Counted from the stretch's first letter, positions 10,552 through 23,663 are shown. The stretch: DNA of 64,000 bases from Malania oleifera (GCF_029873635.1 NC_080423.1:92609691-92673690), one strand, 5' to 3'. Program-made: numbers and translations. The notes: generated by a model not told the origin, from the sequence alone.

Positions 10552-10752
10552 TGAAATTCAAAAGTCTAGTTTTTCAGGAATTAAATGTTGCTAATTATTT
10601 TATTATAATTTTATTATAAAACATGTCCTCATATAGGCAAATATATTGACATCCCAAAGGTTAACCACATAATGAACCATTATGTGGGCATACTAAAGGT
10701 CATATCGTATTATCTAGATAGTCATCCACATAAATATACATATTTTACAACA
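10552..10752 (-). repeat. C1 3' LTR (truncated)
   Basis: Aligns to 15862-16064 with several mismatches and ends TTTTACAACA. In element sense it begins TGTTGTAAAA. The adjoining minus-strand AAGTGGAAG (10753-10761) is the polypurine tract. The first ~40 bp of the right copy (15822-15861) has no match here. Confidence 0.85.
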
Positions 10753-10883
10753 CTTCCACTTGGATGACTATACACTATAAATATGACTCGTTAAAACTTT
10801 CGTTAAGGAAAACGCTGTGGGACAAAACCTTAACGAAGGAAAAAGAGTACAATATTCATACTTCCCCTAAAAAAAACAATCAA

Positions 10884-11340
10884 TTAAGAAATGTCCTTAA
10901 GTTGTCGTATTCCAATATTATGTACGTGCTTCTTGAAAATTGAAGTTGGCAATGCTTTTGTGAATAGATCTGCTGGGTTGTCACTTGAACGAATTTTGCA
11001 AATGTCAACATCTTCTTTTTTCATAAGTTCATAAGTGTAAAAGAACTTTGGTGAAATATGTTTAATTCTATTACTTTTTATATACCCACATTTGATTTGT
11101 ACAATACATGTTGCATTATCCTCGTACAATATTGTTAGCTTGTCATTCTTCAATGATAATCCACTTGTACCTTTAATGTGTTGGATTATAGTTTTTAACC
11201 ATATGCATTCATGACTTGCTTTGTGAACTGCCAATATTTCTGAATGGTTTGAAGAGGTAGTGGTGATCATTTGTTTTACAGATCGCCATGAGATAGCAGT
11301 ATCACCACATGTAAAAATATAGCCAATTTTCGATCAAGCT
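10884..11340 (-). pseudogene. C1 RNase H domain
   Basis: C-terminal pol. Frame 10884-11270 reads SSNHSEILAVHKASHECIWL, then LYEDNATCIVQIKCGYIKSNRIKHISPKFF and DNPADLFTKALP, the usual copia RNase H end including the Asp of the DN motif. It is separated by a stop from 11334-11636 upstream. Confidence 0.8.
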
Positions 11341-12577
11341 TTATGAGGATAAGAAAGATATCCAACATCAACATATCCTTTCAACGCTGAATTTATTCCC
11401 TTTGGGTAAAACAAATCCATATCAAATGTGTCGCAGAGATAACAGAGAACATGTTTTACTCCATTCCAATGTCTCAGAGTTGGTGTAGAACTAAACATTG
11501 CCAGCCAATTTACCGCAAAAGTTATATCTGGTCTAGTGCAATTTGCAAGATACAAGAGTGCTCCAATTGTACTACGATAGGTTACTTTAGGACCAAGGAT
11601 TTCTTCATCATCTTCTCGAGGATGAAAAAAGATCATTTTTCATATCAAGTGAACGAATAACCATCGGGAAGCTTAATGGATAAGATTCAAGATTTTTTCT
11701 ACATAAGATGATTGATAAATAAGAATTCCACTTGTTAAATGTTCGACTTGAAAACCAAGACAAAATTTTGTCTTCCCACGATCATTCATTTCAAATTCTT
11801 TTATTAAGTAATCAGCAGTCGTTGAGATCTCTTCTGAAGTTCCTACTATATTTATGTCATCAACATAAACAACGACTATAGCAAATTTAGAATTTTTTTT
11901 CTTAATAAAAACATAAGGACAAATAAGTTATTTTCATATTCAATTTTCAACAAATATCCACTTAGACGATTGTACCACATTCATCTAGATTGCTTCAGTC
12001 CATACAAGGATCTATGTAATTTAATAAAATACATTTGCCGTTGTTTTGGATTATATGCTTCAGACATTTTAAATCATTCGGGGATTTTCATATATGTGTA
12101 TATATATATATATATTTCATTATCCAATGAGCCATACAAGTAAGTTGTTGCTACGTCCATAAGGCGTATGTCGAATCCTTCAGAAACCGTTAAACTAATC
12201 AGAAATTTGAAAGTAACTACACCCATAACAGGGGAATAGGTCTCATTATAATCTATACTAGGTCTTTGGGAGAAACCTTGTACTACAAGACACACCTTGT
12301 ATCTCACAATTTCATTCATTTCATTTCTTTTACATACAAAAACCCAATTATACCCAACATGTTTGACATTCTCAAGTGTTTGGACTACTGGTACAAATAC
12401 CTTACATTTGGCTAATGAGTCTAGCTCGGCCTGTATTGCTTCTTTCCATTTTGGCCAATCATTTTGATATCGACATTCTTCTACAGTTTGAGGTTTAGGC
12501 TCATTATCATTAATAATTTCTGAAGCAATCACATATGCAAACACATTGTCAACAACAACTTCATTTCTTCTCCGCAT
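11334..12577 (-). pseudogene. C1 reverse transcriptase, several frames
   Basis: 12074-12577 carries the RT N-terminal part (WKEAIQAELDSL, then VQGFSQRPSIDYNETYSPV). 11334-11636 carries the RT end (TYRSTIGALLYLANCTRPDI). Between them, 11640-12070 holds the YVDD region in frames broken by stops. A TA-rich microsatellite at 12088-12112 interrupts the frame and adds an Ile-Tyr stretch. Confidence 0.8.
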
Positions 12578-13149
12578 ATTTCCAAATTTTAATGAGATCT
12601 CATAATTTCCTGGTACCTAAAAACACTTCTGGTGTTGCTTCTGTAGAAATATGAGATTGTTGATTTATATTTCTTTTGACCTCTTCTTGAGTGTTAATGA
12701 CCTCTTTTGGAGTGTCACTTTTATTCATTTCCTTTTTCTTTCGAGGAACAGTATCTTTTGCACCAATTGGTCTACCATGCTTCTGGTATATTTTAGATTC
12801 ATTAGATGCTATTCCTATTGGGTGTTCTTTAGGAACAATCAATCTAGCAGGAACATTTGCGGCCAAAACATGTGATTGAGTGACCCTTTTGTTGTCTATA
12901 CAAAATCTGGCAATTGATTTGCAGTATTCTATAAATGAATTATTTTTTGAACTTCAAGTTCATATTGATTTGTGCATGAATCAAGATTAGACTGAGTTGG
13001 TGTGTCCCAAAAAAATTCTTTTGTTTTTAATCCTTCACCTTTTCCTTCTCCTAATGACGGAAAAACTAATTCATCAAATTGACAATCTAGAAATCTTACT
13101 ATAAACAGATCACCTGTTAGTGGTTCAAGATAACTAATAATAGAAGGAG

Positions 13150-13960
13150 AATCAAAACCAACCTAAATACCAAGCCGACGCGGTGGTCTCGTCTTACTTC
13201 GTTGCGTAGGTGCAATAGGAACATATACTGCACAACCAAAAATTTTAAGATGAGATATAATAGGTTGATAGTTAAACACAAGCTGTGAAGGTGAAAACTT
13301 GTGATATGCAGTTGGTCTAATTCTAATCAAAGACGCAATATACACTATAGCATGACTTTAAGTAGATGCAGGAATCTTTGATCGCATAAGCATAGGTCTA
13401 GCAATAAATTGTAAACGCTTAATGAAGGATTCAGCTAAACCATTTTGTGTATGAACATGTACAATAGAATGTTCAACACTTATTCCTATTGACATGCAAT
13501 AGTCATAAAATGCTTTTGGAGAAAATTCACCTGCAATACCTAAATGGACAGTCTGAATGGGATGATCAAGAAAACTTGATCTTAACTTTATTATTTGAGC
13601 AAGAAATTTAGCAAAAACAACATTACGAGTTGAAAGTAGACAAACATGTGACTATCGAGTGGAAGCATCAATTAAAATCATGAAATATCAAAATGGTCCG
13701 CAAGATGGATGGATTGGGTCACAAATATCTCCTTGTATTATTTGCAGAAGAGATGGAGATTCTAAAGGTAATTTAGATGGAGAAGGTCTAACAAGTAGTT
13801 TTCCTTGAGTACAAGAAATACAAAAATAATCACTAGGTAAAATAACTTTCTAATCCTTTAATGGACGTCCATGTGTATTTTCAATGTTTTGTCGCATCAT
13901 AGTTGAACCAGGATGGCCAAGACGATCATGTCAAAGTATAAAACTTCTAGGTTCGGAACA
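13150..13960 (-). pseudogene. C1 integrase, interrupted
   Basis: Minus-strand translation shows the GAG-pre-integrase zinc motif (RLGHPG near 13910), the first catalytic Asp region (about 13720) and the conserved YHKFSPSQLVFNYQP block at 13163-13345. Several stops occur. It would insert the cDNA into host DNA. Confidence 0.75.
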
Positions 13961-14529
13961 CTTTCGGTGCATAAAATTTGATTCAACCATCCTTATTTTC
14001 GTAAAATACAGGTCAAATGAAAATTTTGAAAAATTTTCTAATATGATCTTTTGGTTTGAAACTGTAGATGCAATTAAAGATATTCCATATCTCCTTCATT
14101 TTTGGTTTCAACATGATATCTATTGCAACGTATATCTTTAAAACTTAGTAGATTTCTTCGGGATCTACTAGAATACAACGCATCATCAATATACAATTTT
14201 GTTCAATTTGGAAACATAATGTGAACTCTTCGAGAGCCCTCTATTACATTTGCAAAGCCAGCTATTGTATTAACATTTATTTCAACAAATGTTAATTACA
14301 AGAAATATATTTTAACATGAAGAATTGTATGAGTCGTGCCACTGCCCACCAAACACATGTCATCCTCCATTTTATTAAGTTTATTTTGTATGATCTAGTA
14401 AGTGAAAAATAAAACTTAAGAATCAAGAAAGATAACAAAATATTACCAAGCATATTATATGTAAAACGTTTTTTTTTAAAAAGATTACATAAATTAATTT
14501 TTTCAAAATAACATAAACATGAAGATAAT

Positions 14530-15183
14530 TTAATAGTAGACATTTTTATCCCCAATCAAATGATCAATTTTGCCACTAGGATCCTCAAAAAAATCAAAAA
14601 CATCAAGATCAACATCCAAAGGAGACTCATACTTAGCATCAGTGGGTTCAAACAAATTCACTTCAACATTTTTCCCTTTTCCTTTTAATAAAGCCTTGTA
14701 AAGATCAATTAGGTTTTTAGGAGTGCGACATATTCGAGACCAATGACCTTTTGTTCCACACCTATAACAAATATTGTCATTATTTTGCACTTTGTTATTT
14801 TGTTCAAAACTTTTTTTATTCTTTGCCCATTTCCTTTGAGTCTTTTCAGCACCTTCGTTTTCAAACTTTGAAGGATGATCATCATGAGTCCAACAATTTT
14901 TCCTACCACGATCTCTTTTACCACCACGACCTCGTCCATGACCTTGAGAAAAAGCCATATTCTCTTCTGGGAATGGTGTTGAGCTAGTTGGACGAGATTG
15001 ATGATTTTTAAACAAAGGCTCATTATTTTGTTCAGCCACCAGTAAACAAGAAATTAGTTTAGAATATTTTGTAAATCTACGCTCTCGATATTGCTGCTGC
15101 AGGATCACATTCGAGACATGAAAAATCGAATATGTTTTTTCTAACATATCATCATCGGTAATTTTTCCTCTACATAACTTCAA
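14530..15183 (-). pseudogene. C1 gag, nucleocapsid part
   Basis: 217-residue frame with an Arg/Gly-rich stretch (GHGRGRGGKRDRGRK) and one zinc knuckle, CYRCGTKGHWSRIC, followed by an acidic tail. The upstream gag (15200-15540) continues in broken frames. It packages element RNA into virus-like particles in the cytoplasm. Confidence 0.8.
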
Positions 15184-15805
15184 TTGAGAGCTAATTTTAA
15201 ATAAGACTGAATTATATTTACTTACAGTTTTAAAATCTTATAGTCATAAGTGTATCAAATCATATCATGCTTTTGGAGGAATTACCGTTTTTTGGTGTTC
15301 ATATCTCTTCTTTAAATTGTTCTAAAGGCCTAATGGATCCTTAATAATAAGTTACTCAATTTTCAATTCTTCATGTAAATGGTGTCGAAGGAAAATCATT
15401 GTTTTTGCGCGATACTGCAGGGATGCTTGATTTCCTTCTTCAATTGTACTTTCAAGATTCATAGCATTAAAATGAATCTCAGCACCAAGTACTCATGACA
15501 GATAATTTCTTCCAAAAATATCAAGGGCAACGAATTCAAATTTTGTGAGGTTTGATATCATAAAGTCACTTTGAAAAATAAATAAAAATTCAAAGTTAGG
15601 TAAATATTAAAATGAAAATGTTATTCTCACATATATTTCAACATAAAAATATTTAAGGACACGTACTCAAGATAAGAGATATAGTTAACACATAAATATA
15701 GTTTGACGAAAAACTAAAGTTATATAGATAACAAATGTTAAAGGAAACAAAATTCTTACCTTAAAATAATACCAACGAAACTTATTATACCTTTAGAGAC
15801 TTGAC

Positions 15806-15820
15806 CGTGTTGATAACGTA
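15806..15820 (-). other. C1 primer binding site
   Basis: Minus-strand TACGTTATCAACACG directly follows the 5' LTR end. It resembles the ACGTTATCAGCACG-type primer site of some plant copia elements, probably a tRNA-Met fragment. Confidence 0.5.
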
Positions 15821-15821
15821 T

Positions 15822-16064
15822 TGTAAATGAAATAGAAAGAGGAATACAAAAGTTTGGAGTTATATAAATTCAATAGTATAGTTCTTCAAGAATTAGGTGT
15901 TGCTAATCATCTTATTATAATTTTGTTGTAAAACATGCCCTTATATAGGCAAATGTATTGACATTTCAAAGGTTAACCACATAATGAACCATTATGTGGA
16001 TATACCAAAGACTGTAACCTATCATCTAGATAGTCATCCACATAAATATATATGTTTTACAACA
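15822..16064 (-). repeat. C1 5' LTR
   Basis: 243 bp, TG...CA in element sense (TGTTGTAAAA to TTTACA). The outer boundary is shared with the other copy. Confidence 0.8.
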
Positions 16065-17498
16065 AATAATAATGCTTTCAGGTAGGGAAAAGCATGATAC
16101 TCATTCATCCATTGAGCTTTGGGAACATGAGAAATGCTAGTGATGAGCCCTTCAATTTTCCGTTTTGGGATTTATCTCTGATCTTGTAATTGAGATTGAA
16201 AATTTTCAATTCAGTCACTGTTTTCAGTATTTTTGTCTTTTTTGAAACTCGGAATGAGAATAAATGGGATTTAAAAAAAATAATAATAATTTAGTCATTC
16301 TTACAAAATTCTTACTTGCCTCTACATTATGTTAGTAGAAATCCAAATCATTAAATGGAAATAAGATTTTCGGCATATTAAAATGCTACAATCGTCCATA
16401 TTATATATTTTTTTCACAATAATTTTTATATTTAATGCATTGATTTGATTTATGATTCTCAATATATTTATTGAAAATACTTTTTTTTTAAAATTAAATA
16501 TACAAGAGTTCGTTTACTATAGTTTAAGAAATAATACGGATGGTGTAATTGTTGTACAATTATACTCGATGATTAATATTTATTCCGGGAGAAATATGCT
16601 TTAAACTTTTCTATGAATATTATGATTTTATACAGTTTCGAAAAATATTAGAGGATTAAGTGTCTGTAATAAAATCTCAGGATACCTCTTTGTTTTTAGG
16701 TTAAATCCCAGAGGATCTTTTCATAATTTTTTAAAATTTATATTTTTTTATAAAAGCATTATTAATTTAAAGATACAATGCTGATAAACTTTTTTGCACG
16801 AGTTTCCATTCCTACAAATAAACTACTATAATTATTTACAACTGCAAAATTTGTAATTTTTTTAAAAAACCACAATATTAATACTTTGCCTTTATATATA
16901 CTACCCTCTTTTCTTTCTTTAAAACAAAACATTAATATATTACCTTGTTCATTTCCAATTTATTATATTTGATTCTTTCTGAAGTAATTATTATATTAGC
17001 TTTGCTTCAATCAATCCATTAGACTAATCAAAATTGAATGTGGTTTTACTTTTGTTTTATAATAAAATTGCTAGTGCAATGTTACAAATTAATGAGTTAT
17101 ATATGTTTATCTTAATGAATAATTTGCTAATTTATAGCACAAGATGAATCAAAATTATAAAAATTTTAAATTCAAAGCGTAGTATAAAATTATCATGCTA
17201 ATATTTTACATATTGTGTTTGCTAAATTTTACTGCAGCATGTGTAATTTAATAGCATTTAAAATTCGAGCTTTATACTATCTTATGTGAATTTTTTAGTA
17301 GTCTTAATTAAAATAAAAGTTCGTCTTTAAAGTCGGTACTTATTTTCCTAAAAAATTAATGAAATATAGAAGATATATTTTATTATTATTATTTAATTAA
17401 ATAATTAGAAGTAACGCGAGAAGGGCTGACCATTTTATTTGAGCAACTTTTCTCAAGTATAACACAAAATTTATAGCGCATTAATTTTGTTATCTATC

Positions 17499-17499
<1 letters not shown>
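16065..17499. other. AT-rich spacer, no gene seen
   Basis: About 1.4 kb of very AT-rich sequence. No coding domain, RNA gene or clear repeat family was recognised on either strand. Confidence 0.65.

Positions 17500-17564
<65 letters not shown>
17500..17564. repeat. (TTA)n microsatellite
   Basis: About 21 uninterrupted TTA units. It sits exactly between AT-rich spacer and the nested transposon block, at the left breakpoint of that block. Confidence 0.95.
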
Positions 17565-17755
17565 TGATTACATAGGAACTCCAGCCACCAACAAGCCCTT
17601 CGAACCCCTTGGTTCGGCACCAAATCTACGTATCAGCGTCCTCCTCCTAGGTCTTGCTGATCTGGTAAAGTCCAGAATGCGGACACGGTTTCCATGCATT
17701 AGTTGGGCGTTTCGGCCAATTCGACCCTCGAGACACATCTCCATTACCATCCATG
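17565..17755. other. Unidentified GC-richer segment next to gypsy G1
   Basis: A 190-bp stretch with much higher GC than the spacer to its left. On the minus strand it is open (17568-17750) and follows the point where G1 pol similarity ends, but the peptide (RSARPRRRTLIRRFGAEPRG) matches no domain I know. It may be a fragment of a host gene or filler DNA captured at a deletion junction. Confidence 0.4.
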
Positions 17756-19562
17756 GTCCCCGCTGGCTATCTTGTACACCACCAAACCGACTTTTTCCAG
17801 AATCTCGAATGGTCCGATGTACCTAGGGCTTAACTTGCCCTTCCTACCAAACTTCATCACTCCTTTCATCGGAGCAATCCTAAAAAACACAGCATCACCC
17901 ACCTTGAACTCTAACTCTCGTTGGCGTATATCTGTGTAGCTCTTCTGTCGACTCTGAGCTGCTTTAATCCGTTCCCGGATGAGCTCGACCTTCTTCGAGA
18001 TCTGCTGGACTAGCTCCAACCCCAAAATTTGTCGCTCACCAACCTCATCCTCGTACAATGGAAATTGACACCTCCGACCATACAGTGCCTCATATGGTGC
18101 TGTCCAAATACTGGCCTGATAATTGTTGTTGTAGGGGAACTCAACTAATGACAAATATCTAATCTAAGTGCCCTCAAAATCCAGTACACACACCCTCAGC
18201 ATATCTTCTAAAATCTGGATGGTCCTCTCTGACTGACCATCGGTCTGTGGGTGAAATGCAGTACTGAACATAAGTTGAGATCCCAATGCTTCTTGAAGAC
18301 TCTTCTAGAAATGAGAAGTAAACCATAGATCTCTATATGAGACAATCAACACTGGTACTCGGTGTAATTTGACAATCTCCTAAACATATAGCTTTGCTAG
18401 CTTATCCATGGAATAACCAACTTTCACCGGGATGAAATGGGCCGTCTTCGTTAATCTGTCAACCACAACTTAAATCGCATTCTGTATGTGAAGTGCTGAT
18501 GGCAATCCCGTGACAAAATCCATGGAAATGTACTCCCACGTCCATTTAGGAATGAGAAGTGGTTGCATCGGTCCTGTTAGCCTCTAGTACTCGGCCTTCA
18601 ACTGCTTACATGTTAGACACTGCTCTATGAAATGGGTGATCTCTCTTTTCATATTAGACCACCATAAAGATTCCTAAAGATTCATGTGCATTTTTGTACT
18701 CCCTGGATGTACTGTGTAGAACGAACAATGTGCCTCCTCTAGAATGACCCTCTTGATCTCGACGCCATTCGGGACATATATCTCGGTATGGAATCTCAAC
18801 GCCCCATCATCGGAGATATTGAAATCTGGCTTTAAATCATCCTGAACCCCTTCCATAACCTCTACTAGCTCTGTGTCTTCCTTTTGAGTTGTTTTTATCT
18901 TCTCCCATAAGGTCGGTTGCACCACCAAGTTAGAAATGAACGCCTGGTGATTTCCTTCCACTAACTTTATGCCTAACCTTTCCAGGTCCATACTGAGCTG
19001 ATGCTGAATACTTACTACTAAAACTGATGCATCTACTAACTTCAGACTCAGAGCATTAGCTACCATATTAGCTTTTCTTGGATGGTAACTAATGATACAG
19101 TCGTAATCTTTTATCAGCTCCAACCATCTCCTATGCCTCATGTTCAGCTCCTTCTGGGTGAAAAAGTACTTGAGACTTTTATGATCAGTAAAAATCTCGC
19201 ACCTTTCACCATACAGGTAGTGCCTCTAGATCTTTAATGCTTACACTATCACTTCTAATTTCATATTATGTGTCGGGTAGTTCTTCTCGTACTCCTTGAA
19301 ATGATGAGAAGCATAATCAATCACCTTTCCTTGTTGCATTAGAACACACCCGAGACCTTTCTTAGAGGTGTCACTGTAGATAAAAAATCCACCATCCCCT
19401 AATAGAATGGTCAGAACTGGAGCAGTAACTAGTCGCTGCTTCAGTTCATAAAAACTCTACTCGCACTCATCAGTCCATTCAAATTTACATTCTTCCTTGT
19501 GAGTTGTGTCGATGAACTTGATAGCCTGGAGAACCCTACTACGAACCATAAGTAGTATCCTG
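17756..19562 (-). mobile_element. Gypsy G1, 3' pol portion (split by C2)
   Basis: Minus-strand Ty3/gypsy pol reading from RNase H (19560) to the integrase C-terminus (17756). 18674-19141 holds the RNase H end and linker ([21 protein letters not shown]). 17744-18154 holds the integrase tail (PYEALYGRRCQFPLY, FRIAPMKGVMKFGRKGKLSPRYIGPFEIL). The integrase core between is broken by stops. The polypurine tract and 3' LTR are missing: the element is cut at 17756. The right edge ends at TCCTG (19558-19562), the left TSD of copia C2, and the frame resumes at 45952. Confidence 0.9.
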
Positions 19563-19943
19563 TGTTGACTCAATGAGTCCAATCCTATTTTGATAATAAC
19601 AAATCACTTGGTATTTGACCTGTGCAATTGAGTATGTGAACAGGATCATGATTTAGAATGCATGAACGGTGAACTTGTATGGAAGCCATAAGGAACCTAA
19701 AGTACATATCACTTGACATAATTCATGGAACTAGAGGGATGAAAGGATGATGATGCAAGCTTCAAGTTCAAGATCTTCAATGGAATGGGTATTTAGAATT
19801 GAATGTATTTACATATGTCATATGATATAACTCGAAGCTTAAATATACCCTAAACAGACCTTAGGACTCATGCATTTCATGAAAAATACATTTACATAAG
19901 TTCTAAGTTGAAAGAAATTTTTTGAGGCAAATTTTAGAGGCCT

Positions 19944-20237
19944 TGTCGACAAACCCAATGGCTTCGTCGACTAAAGTATGAAGGCCACTCGGCGATGAAC
20001 AGTGTTGTCTTTTCGAAGAACAAATACCGAGAGCCCAAAAATTTTAGACAGTGCTCTTGTTGATAAACTCATGGCCTCGTTGACGAACGAGTGTTATACA
20101 CTCGTCGACGAACTTACCTATTCGTTGATGAAGGTTGGGACGCTGATTCACGTTTCAGCACGAACACGGACGAAAACTCTTGTTTTTAAATGATCCAATG
20201 GCCAGGATTTAATCTAAAGCCAAGAACACTTATAAAA
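19944..20237 (+). promoter_or_regulatory. C2 5' LTR palindrome array and TATA box
   Basis: Seven to eight imperfect copies of cTCGTCGACGAAc spaced 15-50 bp (for example TTGTCGACAA at 19943, CTCGTCGACGAAC near 20101, TTCGTTGATGAA near 20132). They are followed about 85 bp later by TATAAAAATA at 20231. Confidence 0.7.
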
Positions 20238-22625
20238 ATAGTTTCTAAACCCTAAAGCACCACTTTTTGCCTATCTCTTGAGAGTTTGAGCTTAGTGCAT
20301 CAATATTTGGCATACCATTGAGAAGCTTTCAACATATTGCTAAGAATCATTGCCTACACTACAAAGAAGTCACATTTATCTGGGCATTCGAATATTCAAG
20401 ATCTGAGCAAATACACGCACAACTTTTGCTAAATCTGGTTTGATCTTGAGGTTTGGAAAAATATTTTATTGAGCTTTCAATTTTTTATTAGTCGGTCATC
20501 TTCTCCATTATTCGTTTATTGAAAAACCTTTTTGGGAGCAAGAAACTTATTTTCCCATAGTTATTTATTTGAAAAATATTTTGGGAATAGTATTCTAAAG
20601 TTTAAAATCATTATGATATTCAAAGTTATATTTTTATCCAAAGAGATCTATCTTATTGGTGCAAAAAGTATTTGAAAAATAGTGTTTTAAATCTTTGAAA
20701 TATTCAAAGTCATATTTTTATTCAAGGATTTAATCTTACGAGTTATTTGATAGTAAGAACTTAGATCTGCATAATATTTAAGACTATTTTTTTCAAAGAT
20801 CTTATTTGGTATTTCTGCATAAAGTGATTTGAACTCAAACCCTAAGTTCTCCGAAGCATTTGTTTATAAAAATTATTTTTGGGAGATATTGATAAAAAGG
20901 TAGATTTATGAAGCATATTTATGAAGGCCATATTATTACATACTACTGAGCTTCAAGTATTTATCATATGATTATGTGTTAGGATTTATCTTGAACTCAC
21001 TAACTTGGTTAGAAGCATTTTGAGTTGTTGTAGAAATTGTTATCTTTACTTTGTATACACGATTTGGGCGGTGAACCGGGATTGAGGAGGAAGCTACGCC
21101 TCTTGTAAGCAACATGTTGTAAGGGAAGCTCCGTCCCAGTTAAAGGAGAGGATTTTTTAGTGGAATCCTTGAGTGGTTTGCTCAAGGCGAGGACATAGGC
21201 TGGGGTAGGTCAAACCTCGTAAAAATCCAGTTTGCATCTCTTTTACTCTTACCTCTCTTTAATTTTTGCGTAATCTCATTGCGTATGTGTTGAACTTTTA
21301 ATGTAACAACCTCAAAATTATATCATTTTATATATATATATATACAATCATACTTATGCAACGGAAACATAAGTCATACAACCACATATACTATACAATA
21401 CTAGAGTTCAATACATTCAGACCATAGTCATATAAAACAACTCCCTCCAATATCACCTATCCCAAAAATACAAAACTCACTCACAAACTCACTCTAAAAC
21501 CAGGGCTATCAAGAAATCACTCTATCTGCGAGTCTGATCTGCTCGCCTAGTTAGCTCACCTGAGAAAATGGTAAAATAGTAGGGTGAGACGATGCTTAGT
21601 AAATGGAGATATGTTATTACTAGTGTGTGACGACCAAGTCGTAAAACTATAATAACAGTATGTAAAACTACATGATCTGGTAAATCTGTAAAACACATAT
21701 ATCATATGTATAGTAGCTTAAAATATATGTATCATCTGAATTTTCTATCATTTATACTGTTAATATCATACTATATACAATAAAAGTTGTAAAACTATAT
21801 ACATATACATAACTGTGCTTTATCCCTAGAACTCTGTATGTCATGATTTGACCTCTCATGACAGGGTTGTGCAGCCCGTAGGCAAGACTTAATCTGGTCA
21901 GCCCTCAAGGTAAGTCACTATACTCTACACTACCTCAGCCTAGCCAAACTACATACTCTCCTAGGCGCGGGACTGGCTGCTACCTTGTCAAACTGGCCCC
22001 CTCAACCCAGCGAATTGAGGAGCTACATACTCTCCGAGCACGATTGACGGTACCCACACACTATCTAAGATATGTGATTGCACTCTATCTATATTAGCAA
22101 CGGTACCGTGCTCTGTATTCTGTATCTGTATTTTATCTGTCTGTAATCTTTTCACAGGGATCTGATATCATATATATACTATACTCTTTATATTGTTTTC
22201 ATTATGTTTCCAAAATAACCATAACACTATAACTCTGTATTGTAAATTCTGTAATATTTGTTGCATCTTGATGCTATAACTGTATACTCTGTCTATACTT
22301 TCTATCTGTATAATCTGTCTGTACTTTCTATCTGTATAATCTATCTGTACTCTCTGAGTGTTATGGCGTTTAGGAAAACATAGCTTTTTATATACACCAT
22401 ATATACTGTTCTATCTGTATACTGTTAAATATCTGTCTGTGTAATTATCTGAGTAAAACTGTATATGTATACATATTCTATCTATATAAAAATCTGTAAA
22501 ATATCTAACTATATCTGTATAACTTGCTATACTGAAAACTGTACAAAACTTCATATCAGGTAATATCTACTCCAGCCACACATACTTTAAAAATTCATAT
22601 TCTTTTATATAACTGGTATACATGC

Positions 22626-22635
<10 letters not shown>

Positions 22636-22685
<50 letters not shown>
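22636..22685. repeat. (TA)n(TG)n microsatellite
   Basis: TA run followed by about 14 TG units within the solo LTR. The small Cys-Val frame over it is an artefact. Confidence 0.9.
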
Positions 22686-22689
<4 letters not shown>

Positions 22690-23120
22690 TTATATATAAA
22701 ATTTCTGATAACATAAATGAATCTCCTAGCATAGCATATTTCCTTTACCTTATCTCAGAAAAGTCTCTACTATACTCTATCCCTATACCCGCGGGGTTCT
22801 CCACTCGACATCCTAAAAATGGCATTCCCAATAACAAAACATCAGTATTTTTTTTGCATCCAACATTTCTTATAATTGTAGGGAAAACATATTCTGAACA
22901 AAACACCTTACCCTAAATTTGGGATGAATTTCAAACCTCTTCCACCAACGATCCGCTTCGGTAGACTTGCATAGAACTTCGCCAGGAGCATCATGGTGGC
23001 TTTAGATCGTCGATCCGACGTGAAATGGGTCAGGATCGCAGAGAAAAGGAGGGAGAGGTGTTTAGAGAGAGAAAGGAGGTTTCTTGCGCTAATTTTTCAT
23101 CAAAAATTCGGGTTTTCACT

Positions 23121-23340
23121 ATTTATAGAGTCGGATTCGTTGACGAGACACGTCATCTCGTCGACGAGTCCTTAAGTAATTTCGTCGACAAACCCTACCT
23201 CCTCGTCAATAAAATTTAGACTGCCCAAAAACCCCTCTCGGTATCTTCTTGATGACGAGGCATGACTTCGTCGACGAGGCCTACTTATGCGTTCGTCAAC
23301 GAACTCCCTGTGTTCGTCGACGAGGCCCTGTGTAAAAACC
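23121..23340 (-). promoter_or_regulatory. Solo LTR palindrome array and TATA box
   Basis: Minus-strand TATA (CTCTATAAAT, 23121-23130) with about eight TCGTCGACGA-like palindromes immediately upstream in element sense (23133-23325), such as CTCGTCGACGAG near 23157, TTCGTCGACGAGG near 23268 and TTCGTCGACGAGG near 23314. A GA-rich leader lies on the other side (23040-23085). Confidence 0.7.
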
Positions 23341-23663
23341 TTCTGAGTTATTATATTCAAAGTGCATTTGCGTTCGTAGACAAAGCTTGCGGGCTCCTTT
23401 TGTTTCTGTTTCCATTTCCCTCCCTCTTTATTATTTAAATACCATTATTCTTCAGGTTGTTACATTTAGTATGTGTGTGAGTAATTGGGTAACATTGTAT
23501 GCTTGATAAAGACGCTCATAAAATTAATTAATTGTGAAACATTGAAGTGGTTGTGAATAGCTTGCAAGTTTGAAATTGATAGTTTCCAAAATTAGAAACT
23601 AAATGGCCTATTTTTTAAAATACTCAATTCACCCCCCCTCTTGGGATAACATCATAATTCACA

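Larger units (their letters stand above)
10552..16064 (-). mobile_element. Ty1/copia retrotransposon C1, decayed
   Basis: Two direct LTR copies (10552-10752 and 15822-16064) flank gag and pol on the minus strand. Order in element sense: 5' LTR at the right, primer site, gag, integrase, reverse transcriptase, RNase H, polypurine tract, 3' LTR at the left. Integrase before RT marks it as copia. Every coding domain has stops or frameshifts. The left LTR lacks about 40 bp at its outer side, next to a microsatellite, so no clear TSD remains. Confidence 0.85.
21302..23464 (-). mobile_element. Solo LTR of a gypsy element inside the C2 5' LTR
   Basis: 2163 bp with TGTAACAACCT at the left end and its complement at the right end (AGGTTGTTACA). 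It is flanked by TTTAA and TTTAG; the uninterrupted C2 3' LTR has a single TTTAG at that point, which proves the insertion. Layout matches the G2 LTR in the same orientation: a GGGTGAGAC block near 21585, a GTTGTGCAGCC block near 21865 and a GTCGAC array near the right end. There are no internal coding sequences, so it arose by LTR-LTR recombination. Confidence 0.88.
19563..23663 (+). repeat. C2 5' LTR, interrupted by a solo LTR
   Basis: About 1.94 kb when the insert 21302-23464 is removed, matching the ~1.89 kb of the 3' copy. It contains a palindrome array (19944-20145), then TATA (20231) and AAACCCTAAAG near 20248, a probable transcription start region. Confidence 0.9.

Noticed and set aside
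17568..17750. 60-residue minus-strand frame as a gene
   Set aside because: No recognisable domain, sits at a rearrangement join and is too short; described as unidentified sequence instead.
22656..22916. 86-residue frame starting in a TG repeat
   Set aside because: Starts with a Cys-Val repeat from the microsatellite inside a solo LTR; no domain.
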